Of a stretch of 34,270 nucleotides of DNA, positions 1 through 9,584 are shown piece after piece. The stretch spans positions 1 to 34,270 of the forward strand of contig MSJH02000516.1 of NCBI GenBank assembly GCA_001931875.2, written 5' to 3'. A model generated the notes under the pieces. That model searched no databases, was not told where the DNA came from, and saw only the letters and a list, made by a program, of their open reading frames with translations. The stretch's first letter is position 1, and the number at the start of each line of letters is the position of its first letter. Both the position numbers and the translations under genes were made by a program. Origin of the DNA: Byssochlamys sp. IMV 00236 (lineage: Eukaryota > Ascomycota > Eurotiomycetes > Eurotiales > Thermoascaceae).

Positions 1-173
1 TTTTTTTTCTTTAATGGTATCTAAAACTAGAAAAGGGAGTATCAACTGTTTTAATAAGGCCGTTCATTTGTTTGACAACAGTGTTAAAAAAATGATGCAG
101 CAATGTTTATACATTTATAAGGAAGCTTCTTTATTTATATGCAAGGTTAAAATTATTATTTACATATAAGAAC

Positions 174-1742
174 TTAGTCTGAATCCGAGTCATCAGAGCT
201 TGAATCAGAATCATTATTATTATTGTTATTATTGTTATCAGAGTCACTTGAAGAGCCTATACTTGATCGTTAGTAACAAACAAAAAAAAGAAAACAATCT
301 ACAACATACCTCCATCACTGTGGTGACGCTCCTTTCGAACCGCCTTCTTTCCAGAAGACGCCGTTCCACTATTTACAAATTCGTGTAGTTTCTTTAACGT
401 TTTTATATCCAAAGAGTCAATATCCAACACGATCTCATCTTCACCCTGACTACTCAAGTTTGGCATAGATGACTGAATGATCTGAACGATTGTGTTCAGA
501 CTATCCCCTGACAGATTATTGATACTCTCGCTCAATTGTTTCTTTTGTTCAAACGTAAACATAGCTTCATCCTCCTCATCGCTCGAGACCTCTCTGTATT
601 TTGTCATTCTCTTCTTTTTGGGCGTCGTTTCCTTCTTTGTCTTGTCTGAAGGTGTCGAACGCTTTCTGGAAGCTGTACTCTTTTTAGATGAAGATTTGAT
701 CGATTCAATCTGCTGCGATATATTAGCAATGTGTCTCTCTAGTTCAGCTATCTTATCCTCATCACTTGATGCCGCTGGTTGTTGTTGTTTTGTTGAAGAT
801 CTTCGTGAGGCTGGCTTTTTTGCAGGGGGTTGTGGTTCTTCTTTGGGACGCTGTGCCCATTTCTCGTTAAAAATGGCTTCAAATTGTTTAGCGATTTGGT
901 AGATGGGCAAATGAGAAGGGTTGTAGAGGTAGCAGTTATCAAACATCAGTTTGATATCAGCAGCAAACGCATCAGGGGACTTGTATTCATTTCGATTCAG
1001 CTTTTGTTCAATAGTCGACATGTCCATAGGGCACTTTACAATGGTGGGATAATCCGGTATGTTGAGTGCCACTGGGTCGACTGGATATAAGAAAGGATAG
1101 GATAAATGTTTGTATTTCTGCTTCTTCATCTCTCTCAGTGTCTGCATACAATATTTCATTGCCTTTGAGGTTGCAGGTGCAGTGTAAGGTTCAGGATAGT
1201 CTTTAGATGGTACATGAATCTCTCGTTTTGGCCTTGACTCATAGTACTCATGCACTACTGTTTCTTCATAAGGTGAGTTATTTTGACTGATAGGAGGTGA
1301 TAATTCCTTTGTGTGAGGTGGCATCTGTCTAAGACTCTTTTCAAATGCTGATTCGACATTTTGACAGAGCACAGAGATCATCGCTTCAGGGCCGTTGTAT
1401 TTGAAGCAATTATTGAATATCAATCTCACATCAGCTACAAATTCATCCACAGTCGCATACTCATTTCTGCTAAGCTTCTGATCGACAAGTAAAAGATCCA
1501 TGGGCTTTTTTATAACTGTTGGATAATCAGGAACGTTTAATTTGACATAATCTACTGGATTTAAAAATGGCGCTGCATCTCGATGCTTCTTCAAGTTTCG
1601 TATGATGGCTGCACAGTATCGAAGTTGATCTTTTGTCATTGGGCTTCCAATTGAAGTCTATTAAAAGGTTAGTTTACTATATAAAACACACATGCACACT
1701 TGCCTTGGATTGTGAGGGTGGCGAAGGTAAAGTATCTACCAT
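174..1742 (-). CDS. bdf1: BET-family double bromodomain protein (Bdf1/BRD-like)
   Basis: Chromatin reader that binds acetylated histone tails in the nucleus. Exons on the minus strand: 1742-1704, 1657-310 and 256-174, giving 489 aa. Bromodomain 1 spans about residues 22-125 (PDYP, KKPMDL, acetyl-lysine Asn101 in the KYNGPE stretch). Bromodomain 2 spans about 178-282 (PDYPTIVKCPMD, Asn259 in LYNPSH). The WPF shelf tryptophan is replaced in both (APF, YPF). A short coiled coil, a Lys/Arg-rich stretch and a NET domain (about 378-440, LSGDSLNTIVQII) follow. The last exon adds an acidic Ser/Asp tail around a run of Asn. The first exon encodes 13 residues and joins through a GC-AG intron that keeps the frame; without it the start would be the ATG at 1639, just before bromodomain 1. 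A minus-strand AATAAA lies at 135-130, downstream of the stop. BET identity is firm; the first exon is an inference. Confidence 0.93.
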
Positions 1743-2812
1743 GGAACTATATAGAAAATACACAGTTAATTTCGGAATCCACACGCACGCGCCACATTTT
1801 TAATCAATTCGAACTACGCGCGCGCTCTTTTCTAAAGAACCACATTTTACCTGTTGATAGTTTGGTTTTCAGCTGCTGACATAATCGAAAAAGTTGTTTT
1901 AAAAAAGCTCTTTTTCTTTTTCAAATAAAAAAAAGAGAAAAGCCGTATAAAATATAAAAAAAAGGATAAATAAAGGAAATGAAAAAGAAAGAATAAAAAA
2001 AGGAACTTGGAATTTTTTATAAAAAAAATGCAAGAAAAATTTTACTCGCACTTTTTTCCAAAAGGATTTCAAACGATACGTACGCCCCTTATTTCACCCT
2101 CTTGTCTGAGACTGTTTAAAAAGATGAAAGATTTACTTTTTTCATCCTTTGCTTCTATATGATATAATATGTACAAGATATCTCACATCAGTTTTATATT
2201 GCAAAAGATACAGCAAACACATTTTATGAGTAAAAGAGACCAGCGGTACACATTTTAAACAGTAGAAAGAAAGTCTTTATGTTTAGCTCAATTTGAATGC
2301 GATTCGTATTCCTCCAAGTTCACTCATCCAAGACATACTATCAAACTCTTTCTAGTTTCTAAATGTCCTCTTTTATTTCTACATTATGTTTATTATTAAT
2401 TTGACAAGTGCATTAGCAGCTGTGTATAGAAGTCGATACATGTCCTTGGCTCACGTAACCATGTCTAGAAGGGTTTTATTGACAAACCCTTTTTCTATAT
2501 AAAATCCTTGGATGATACATATCATGGGAAACCTTATTCATAATTCCTTGCCTATGAGAAATATCATAGTGCCTTATTTAGAAGTTGTTTTACAACACAC
2601 AGCCAATAGACATAGTCTTATGTAAGGACAATATACCCCATGACTCTAATATAAAAAAATGGGCTCTAGTACGCTTTTCAACTAAACATCAATGTATAAC
2701 TTGAGAAAAATTACTCTCAAAATACGATAATAAGAAGACTACACTTGTTTATCATTGACATGTTTTTGTAGTAACATCAATTTTTAAAACTACGACCTTT
2801 TTTTTATATACA
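1743..2812. other. AT-rich intergenic stretch, no gene seen
   Basis: This 1.07-kb stretch lies between the start of the BET gene and the 3' end of the coiled-coil gene. No open frame of useful length and no splice-joined coding pattern was found on either strand. The part nearest the BET gene (about 1743-2050) is rich in A/T runs and contains the GC-rich patch CGCACGCGCC and the patch ACGCGCGCGC, plausibly promoter. The rest is plain AT-rich sequence. Confidence 0.5.
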
Positions 2813-3831
2813 TCATTTTCTCCTACCAAATAAGGTCTTTTTTGATTTCTGCTCTTTCAACATAACCTTGGCCAATTCATGCACGGGCAGATTGCATGTG
2901 GATTTCCAAGCTTGAAAAACATCAATTTCATGCTTGATAGCCATAGCAGTTGCCTAATAAAAAAAAGGTTACAGGGTATTTATATATTATATCTATATTT
3001 TTATACTTGAATATTGGACCACGTTGGATGTTGTTGATCTGATATTTCTTGTTTTATTTGCTGATACGCATCTTGAATGAAGAGTGCGTCCTTTTTGTAA
3101 ATAGGATTGACCAAGAGAATATCATTCTCTTTGATTTCTATTCCAAGGTTAATATGAGCTCTTTCTTTCTCTATTCGTTTACCTTCTTTGATATTGTGTT
3201 GTTCCAATAGTTTCCTTAGAGAATGAACTGTACAAGTGAGGTGGTTAAGATTGGTTGATAAGTTTTGTACTTTTTCAACGTGTGTTTCCTTTAGTATTCT
3301 CAGTTCTGTTTCCACTTGTATCTTTTCCTTTGCATATTTTTCTATAATGAAACAGGTGAGCTATTATCACCAAACAAGGAAGGGAAGCTGTTACCATCAA
3401 TGGATGATTCATAATCATTTCTTTCATTCTCTAATAGTCTACATTGGTGCCTTGTCTGTTGTAGTTCTTTATGAAGTGATTCTACCTGATTCTATTTATA
3501 CACAACATTGAATTTAATATGAGCACCAAGTATGTTTACTCTACCTTCAAATCTTTAATTTTCTCATCTTTATCTTTTAATAGTTGTTCATAAATGTGTC
3601 TGGCTAATTATTATATATATAAAAGTAAGCCCTATGTAACATGGTACATGAATAATTTACATTCAGAAGAGGGTATTTGAGGACTTTATAAGTTAATAAT
3701 AGGTATAATCCATAAACCATGTATTACCTTGTTGTATCCAATAAATTGAAATTGATTTGTTTTCTCTTTACGACAAAAGGTGTTACTCGCTTCTTGGGTG
3801 AAGATGATTTGATAAATCTATCGTTTGGCAT
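2813..3831 (-). CDS. coiled-coil protein of unknown family
   Basis: I do not recognise this protein. Five exons (3831-3728, 3599-3545, 3491-3395, 3341-3007, 2953-2813) join in one frame to give 243 aa; each join has a GT donor and AG acceptor, and exon 2 needs the CCAG acceptor rather than the TTAG four bases earlier. The N-terminus is basic (PKKRVTPF, VVKRKQ). Residues from about 35 to 150 are strongly heptad-like and charged (EQLLKDKDEKIKDLK, NQVESLHKELQQTRHQ), so a long coiled coil is expected. The C-terminal 90 residues are mixed helical with a conserved-looking core (FQAWKSTCNLPVHELAKVML) and end in a basic tail (KSKKTLFGRRK). There is no signal peptide or membrane segment. A cytoskeletal, kinetochore or trafficking tether role is possible, but the sequence does not decide. 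The gene model is well supported by frame; the function is unknown. Confidence 0.72.
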
Positions 3832-4108
3832 TCAAAAGAAAAATGAAAGGGGCGAAAAATGCATAGAAAAGAGAAAGGAATGTCTTGTGTTGTTTCATTT
3901 TATGGATGTGTAAAAAAGCGTAGGTGTATTAAAAGAATTCTTTATTTGTCATACTTTACACACACAGACACAGACACATTGCAAAAAGAGAGAGTAAAGA
4001 TATTAAAAAGAAATAGCAAACCAGGCTTCCTTTCTTTTGTCGTTTTTTTTCTTTTGAATAAATACAGATTATAAAAGGTATATCGTAATATTGTTGTAGT
4101 TGTTGTTT

Positions 4109-4552
4109 TTACACTGATTTCAATTTAGTCTCGTTTCGAAGTTTAATCAACCTTTGGCGTTCTTTTGTTCGCATAGCTTGTCTACGATTTTGAAACCAGA
4201 TCTGTACAGTTCTAGGATTCATACCCAATTGGCGACCGAGCTCAGCTCTCATCTGGGTCGAAGGGAAGAAGGTACGATCGAATACTCTATTTAATACTTC
4301 CAATTGTTCTGAATTAGCTCTTCTTCGCTTTGCCTTGATAGGTCCACTCTCTTTTGACTGTTCCCAGTAATCTTGTTGAGGAAATGAGTAACTTGAATAT
4401 GTGGATGATACACTGGCTGGTGATGCTGTGAGTGACGGTGATAAACTCGGACTTCTTTCTGGTTCTTGATCATCATTTAATAAAAAACTAATGTCCAGCA
4501 TGGGTGGTCTTTTATAATTTTGTTGAGTCAACATATTGCTCAAAGATGTCAT
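4109..4552 (-). CDS. homeodomain transcription factor
   Basis: DNA-binding regulator, expected to be nuclear. A single exon encodes 147 aa if translation starts at the ATG at 4552, which follows a long pyrimidine-rich leader on the coding strand. An ATG further upstream (4681) would add a hydrophobic, Phe-rich stretch that reads like translated leader, so it was not used. The homeodomain covers about residues 74-132. It has a basic start (KAKRRRANSEQL), helix 1 (LEVLNRVF) and recognition helix 3 with the invariant WFQNRR at 119-124 (Gln50, Asn51, Arg53 in homeodomain numbering). The region before it is rich in Ser/Pro and has an acidic NDDQEPE patch, a possible activation region. No three-residue loop insertion is seen, so it is a typical 60-residue class rather than TALE. 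The gene sits alone, with over 2.5 kb upstream free of other genes, which could hold control elements. Targets cannot be inferred. Confidence 0.9.
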   Translation of the reverse strand: MTSLSNMLTQQNYKRPPMLDISFLLNDDQEPERSPSLSPSLTASPASVSSTYSSYSFPQQDYWEQSKESGPIKAKRRRANSEQLEVLNRVFDRTFFPSTQMRAELGRQLGMNPRTVQIWFQNRRQAMRTKERQRLIKLRNETKLKSV

Positions 4553-7166
4553 CAAGAAAGAAAGAAAGAGAGAAAAAAAGAAGAATGAAAAAAAAGAGAG
4601 AGAAATTAATATAATTTTATTTCTTTCCCGCTCGAGCCAACTCGTTGTCAAATAAAGCAAGTTTCTATGAATTAGTGACAAGATTCAACCTCAACATGAC
4701 ACAAAATACGGGTCTCTTTTTTTCAGTGTCTATCTTTCATCTCTCCGGACACCCCTCCGCTACCCTACTGTATTACACTTAAGAAATTCAACTCACGCCA
4801 CATTTGCTTATCCAACCAAAAAACATTCTTGATTCACTTTACACGTTTCTTCTAAATTCTTTTTTCCTTGTATTCTATTTTCTATTCCCCGCGCAACCCA
4901 ACGTAGTATACAAGTTGAGAAAGAGGGGGGGGGGAGGAGATCTGTCATCATCACACTTTTCCCTTTTTTTTTCTCAATCTATTTTGAACGTGGTGAAAAG
5001 GTGTATTATGTAATCAACAAGATTTTAATTAATTTTGAAATTCTCCTTATGAATTATACACGCTAAATAATTCTACCGACCGATACAGTCCAAGGGAAAC
5101 AAGGAAATAAGGTTCATATTGACATGTTTATGGAAAATTGATCTCTTTTTGGGCAATAGACATTCATGAATTCTTAATTTAAGACGGTTTGCCCCCGATT
5201 GAATTTCCTTTTTTATCCGACTCGGTCATCTATTTCCGTGGTACCTGCAGCCTTATTTTATTATGCAAACTTTAATTTTATTTCCCTATAGTGTTTTATA
5301 TGATTTCATTTAACGTCAACGGATGGATCCGCGGGACATTCACAATGAAAGGATTGGCGTGAGTGTAAGTAGTTGACTAGATGGGATCTTGTACGACAAG
5401 TAAAATTAATTAATACACTTTTCATGGAGAGACAGGCTGGTTTGATGGTAACTATAAAAAGTAAAAAAAAAAAAGTAGGACACAAAATAGTTACCATTTA
5501 TCTTTATTATGGATGACAACCTCTTTTTTTTTTTTTTTTTTTTTCTTTCTCTTTTTTATATTAATTAAACACAAATGTTGACTAGTTCATCTTTTTTAAT
5601 ATAATTATTATAGTTTATCATTAGATCCGTTGCTAAGAAACAATTTTTTAAAAAAAAACGAGTCAGGGTACATTAATTAATTTTATTAATTCACAACTAA
5701 GGGAACCAAATTCTGGTTGTCTTGTGCAATCTTTCAAACACTTTTTCTCTTTCCATTGTAAAACCTTCAAAGATGGCTATCTATAGGGCCATCTGTGTTA
5801 CTGTGACTATCTTTAGTCGTCCTTCCTGATTTAAAAGAGATGGATTTAGTTCGTTTAGATACTACAACGAAAGGCTATTTTTTTTTTTTTCTTCTAGATC
5901 AACCTTGATTCTCTCTTATTTTTGCGCGGTTATGCCCGATTGGTCTCTTTCTTTTAAATTGAAACATTGGGTTACCAAACCATCACACACATCGTTCACC
6001 GTGCGTCTATGTATGCGTAACCTTAAATGAATATCTGTAATGTGTTTTGTATTTTTAGTTTAAAGTTGGGCATACACATACAATAGTAAAACAGAATGAA
6101 ATCGTGCCTTAACAGGTGTCTGTGTAAGAGAGCTACACGTTGTGGCCGTGTAACTAGGGGACGGGGAGCAAGTACTCCCCACGTTTTGATATATCACACA
6201 AATTAGATAATTCTTCTCATTACATTACTTTCACCGTCCTATTGGATATTTTCTTTAGGATGATAGGATATTTAAAAAAAAAGCGACTGCTCTTTTCAAA
6301 TTAACCTCCCCCCCTTTTTTTGGACGTTCGATGTGAGAGAAAAAGCGACATATGCATGTTATGTAAGCAACTATTTTTTTTATGGAAAGGGACAATTTAA
6401 AGGTACGATGCGCGGAAAAAGTTAAAACTAAAAAGCTGACCAAATTAGACTTTATTTCATGACAAAGTTCGTATAGAACGAGCTTATTATTTCTTTATAT
6501 AAAAAGCTTATCTGGGAGCAACTTGAAATGCTGAGCGTGTCGATGAAGGCTCAAACCAAGAGGGCGGCTCTCTTTCTTAAAAAAAAAAAAAAAAACATAT
6601 GGTTCAATTAACGAAATCGAAGCATTGTGTGGGAATCGTCTTATGAAACTCAACCAGTTATCTCGAGAACCAACAACAATAAATCAGTCAATGATCGACC
6701 TATGACCGTCTTTATACAGCCCGCGCAATAATGAAGTTTTGATCTAATGTTTATGTGAGGATCGTCAACTTCTCCCCCCCTTCTAGGATGACAAATTTAT
6801 TCAAAATATTATACTGGAAGCCTGTAAAGAACATGAGAATCGATTTTAAGTGATATAAATATCTCGATAAGAGAATAACACTAATAATAGTAACACTAAC
6901 GCTTAATATGTACTTGAATTTGGCCATAAAATACCCCGGAAAATGTGCAACATCACATAATTTGGCTGCTCTTTTCCGACTCGAACATCACATTTGCGCG
7001 ACAACAACTTAGTTCCTGAAAGTACATGAGCTTTCTTTCCTTTCTTTTCGAATATAAACGTACTGAGCGTTTCTTTCTTTACTCATCGTATAAACATTTT
7101 GAAACAATTTAGTATGTAATGTTGTCTTTTGATTCAAATGTGCCTGCTAACATTGTTGCTCATTAG
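4553..7166. other. long intergenic region upstream of the homeobox gene
   Basis: About 2.6 kb without a supportable gene. The part nearest the homeobox start carries A/G-rich runs (4553-4610, the pyrimidine leader of that gene), a G-run at 4926-4934 and AT-rich sequence. Homopolymer runs of T occur at about 5523-5544 and of A at about 6580-6595. A hairpin with arms GGGGAG and CTCCCC lies near 6165-6183. Small open frames exist but have no start context, splice pattern or recognisable domain. It is plausible as a long upstream control region for the homeobox gene or as decayed repeat sequence; the sequence does not decide. Confidence 0.45.
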
Positions 7167-7878
7167 AACAACCCCCATGCTCCCCCTGTGTTGCGACATT
7201 ACCAACAGATTCGCGCTATCGCACCTGTCAAGCGTGCAGAGAAAGAGTTGCAGCATCACGACGCACACATCGAGCTGAACAAGAAGAGAAGGAAGGCAGC
7301 TCAGTGAGAGGAGCGTAATGCCAACAGTAACAGAGGTGGACTTTTGCATTCCAGATCCACGGCGCCCTTTGTCACCGTTAAGGGCCTCTATTTCCAGTTG
7401 AGGGCAACATACCTTCATATGCTGCTCAGAGACGGTCAGAAAGGAATGAAAATCAGGGCCATGAGATTATAGGAAACTGTGTTTGCTCAATGCAATCCCT
7501 TTGCACGCATTTATCGTCACGCGCATGAGACATTGAGCAACCATTCAAGCTCCAACGTTGACAGTGAGGTCAGATCTAACAACGATGACTCTGCAGAAAG
7601 CGGTTCATCCTACATCAACCCTTTGATGAGAATGAGTAATTAGAGAGGGTGATAGACGCACCCATAAGCTGAACGTAATGGAAGAAATTGCTGCAGACAT
7701 TCCTACTGAATACGGCGATAGAAGTGTCCATGGCATCGGTCTTTTCTGAGGAGACAGTAGTAGAAGCAGAAGTGATGGCTTGTGTCAACAATATCACTTT
7801 GCGCAATACTTTCAGAGCATTAGTCAGGCTCACGCTGGATATATGCCAAGTCACTATTTATCTTTGTTGTTTTGTCTA
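7167..7878 (+). pseudogene. broken Helitron helicase-like protein gene
   Basis: Degenerate remains of a Helitron rolling-circle transposon protein. One frame runs from 7167 with in-frame stops at 7305, 7470 and 7641. The frame then shifts between 7644 and 7678 and continues past a further stop at 7747 to about 7878. Recognisable pieces, in order, are a basic charged stretch; FVTVKGLYF; CNPFARIYRHAHETLSN followed by SSSNVDSEVRS; EIAADIPTEYGDRS; and QSISQAHAGYMPSHY with LLF. These match in order the helicase-like region of fungal Helitron proteins (NP-x-IYR-AHE, then the I-S-x-x-H-x-x-Y-x-P-L-H-Y-x-LLFP pattern). The replication-initiator and helicase domains are missing. It is therefore a short, dead internal fragment. 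Family recognition is from memory of the motif order, not from a search. Confidence 0.68.
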
Positions 7879-8178
7879 ATGATAAAACCATAGGCAGCAA
7901 CTTTACAGTTCTGTCCAAGAGAATTACACAATTAAATAGACCCTTAAAAGAAGGAGGACATCCTTCTGCTAAACTTGATATCATTCATGTATTGAGCTTA
8001 AGAGAGGAGGAGAGAAAGGACTATGGGCAAAATGAGCATAGCATTGTAGATAAATAAAAATGTTGTCAAACAGAAATTGTTATTAAGGCGCCTTTTACAA
8101 TTGTTGTTATTCTTTGACTCTCCTTTCATATTTTAAGCAAATGCGCGATCAAGTTTGTAATATTCTTAAAGCAATGTA
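7879..8178. other. flank of Helitron remnant
   Basis: It contains one small plus-strand open frame (7872-8057, 61 codons, reading LKEGGHPSAKL and LREEERKDYG in part) with no recognisable domain and no splice context. It may be a further decayed piece of the Helitron or an unrelated remnant. The remainder up to the MITE is AT-rich and featureless. Confidence 0.35.
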
Positions 8179-8358
8179 CAGTAGACTCTCGATTACGGAA
8201 TAATGAAATGCCATTTTTGAAGGACCTCACAGCCACCGCTTTAAATTTCCTGCGATATTCACCAGAGTTGTCGATGTATAAGCTTTATTACAGAATATTC
8301 TTGATTATGGAATGTCATTTGCGCTCCTGTTAGGTATTCCGTTATCGAGAGTCTACTG
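8179..8358. mobile_element. pogo/Tigger-like MITE with 24-bp inverted repeats and TA target duplication
   Basis: A 180-bp non-autonomous DNA transposon. It starts CAGTAGACTCTCGATTACGG and ends with the inverted copy (...GAGTCTACTG). The terminal inverted repeats are 24 bp long with a single mismatch at position 16. A TA dinucleotide flanks each end (8177-8178 and 8359-8360), as expected for the Tc1/mariner-pogo superfamily, and the CAGTnGACTCTCG start is the kind seen at pogo/Tigger ends. There is no coding capacity. Near the right end a direct, imperfect copy of the inner left repeat occurs (GATTATGGAATGTCATTTG at 8303-8321), giving a subterminal repeat. The intact inverted repeats suggest fairly recent activity. 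Confidence 0.9.
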
Positions 8359-8549
8359 TATGAGAGAAAAAACAAATAAAAAATAAAAAACAACAAACCT
8401 CATTCAAAGGTAAAAAAAAAAAAAAAGAAAGCCTCAATCATCTTTGATTTTATAAACATCATCCATGTATTATAGGTAAAGCAAAAAGGAAAAGGATGAA
8501 TGAAGCATAGAAGATTGAGAACAAAAAAAGGCGAAATACGATCGCAATA

Positions 8550-9168
8550 ATGAGCAAGAAAAAGACATTGTGTGCACAAGAATGCAAGATCTTCCTTATG
8601 CTCAAATCCAAAGTTAACAAAGCAAGAAGAGCTTCAGCAGCCATGAGAGGATCGAAAAGCAATAACAATCAAAACAAAACTAGAAACTATTCTACGTCCT
8701 GCCCATAGACACATAAAAGACAAAATAATCAACATGTCCAAAGACATTAAGAATGTTTTAGTTCGTGCCCAGCTCTTTGTGAATTACTATATCATGAGTC
8801 ACAGTGGGCTTGTTGTCGATAAAAAGGTCTTTACTCAGAACTTCTGGTATTCTATCAGTCAATTGGTATTGAGCAAAACATCAACAAACAAAAAGTTACT
8901 TCCAGACGACATTTTTAACAGCTGTCGAAGTTTCTCAAGTCGGTACAAAGAAATAGTAATGGACAGTCCCGTTGCCGGATACAGTCAATGTCTGACCGCT
9001 GCCTGTGTTCAAGTATCGGCATGCTATAATAATATGATTGTTGAATGTTTTCAATCAAGGCTTATGTTGTATTTGATTCGTACAATAAGAGCGTCAGTGA
9101 AGCAGGCAGTAAGCATCGACCCTTCATATTGTACACCTCTCGCTCTAATACACTACATAGTCATATAG
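8550..9168 (+). pseudogene. broken transposon gene, possibly the N-terminal part of a Fanzor (TnpB-like) protein
   Basis: Two overlapping pieces on the plus strand. The first (8550-8708) is basic (MSKKKTLCAQECK, KSKVNKARR). It goes out of frame near 8690 and resumes in another frame as RPAHRHIKDKIINMSKD, which runs into an open frame ending at 9168. The second piece contains NVLVRAQLFVNYYI, FTQNFWYSISQLVL and GYSQCLTAACV. This resembles, from memory, the N-terminal region of multi-copy transposon proteins in Mucoromycota that end in a TnpB/Fanzor-type nuclease domain. That nuclease domain, with its RuvC acidic residues and zinc finger, is absent here, so the Fanzor link is a hypothesis. A repeat follows about 100 bp downstream and may mark the break. 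The frameshift and the missing C-terminus make it a pseudogene. Confidence 0.42.
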
Positions 9169-9266
9169 CAAGCATGTTCAAAGGCTTGCTGATTACGGCT
9201 ATCAGTGTATATCTGTGATGGTCAAGCAACGTGGCCTGAGGATGTAACAGATATAACAATCTAACG

Positions 9267-9442
9267 TGTTTGATGAGATAATCATTATAATAACTCGAGT
9301 ATAATCTTACAGTAGAGCAAACATTATGCTTTGCATTCCTCTATCGTATCTGCTGAAAATAAACGTACTGACAACAATAATAGCATTGATAAACAATCAT
9401 ATTGACCACATTTATCTCTCAAACTTAATTTAATAATATTCA
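9267..9442 (+). repeat. LTR-like dispersed repeat, copy 1
   Basis: The stretch 9264-9352 matches 23327-23415 without gaps over 89 bp with about seven mismatches. The two copies share a further identical 22-bp block at 9421-9442 and 23550-23571. A third, weaker copy is at 33882-33948. The core shared by all three is ATCTTACAGTAGAGCA. Copy 1 is shorter in the middle than copy 2 and has no matching target duplication. By comparison with copy 2 it is read as a decayed solo LTR. Confidence 0.7.
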
Positions 9443-9546
9443 TTGTAGATTCTGTTTCAAAGTTTTGATTTCCGCACATTCGAAGTCTGTGACTGTCTTT
9501 CAAGCAAGTTGTGTGAGTGATTGCGACGCGTCATATACTCTGTGTA

Positions 9547-9548
<2 letters not shown>

Positions 9549-9580
<32 letters not shown>
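9549..9580 (+). repeat. run of 32 T directly upstream of the PSMG2 start
   Basis: Uninterrupted T tract that ends four bases before the ATG at 9585. It lies in the 5' leader of PSMG2. Pyrimidine-rich leaders are common in this window, but this one is an unbroken homopolymer. Confidence 0.9.
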
Positions 9581-9581
<1 letters not shown>

Positions 9582-9584
9582 TAT

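Noticed and set aside
3719..3913. Plus-strand open frame of 64 codons
   Set aside because: It is antisense to exon 1 and intron 1 of the coiled-coil gene, which join in frame on the other strand.
4804..5013. Plus-strand open frame of 69 codons rich in Phe/Leu
   Set aside because: Low-complexity T/C-rich DNA translated by chance; no domain or splice pattern.
8459..8668. Minus-strand open frame predicted as very hydrophobic, membrane-like
   Set aside because: It is the complement of the basic 5' part of the transposon-type pseudogene; A/G-rich DNA gives Leu/Phe on the other strand.
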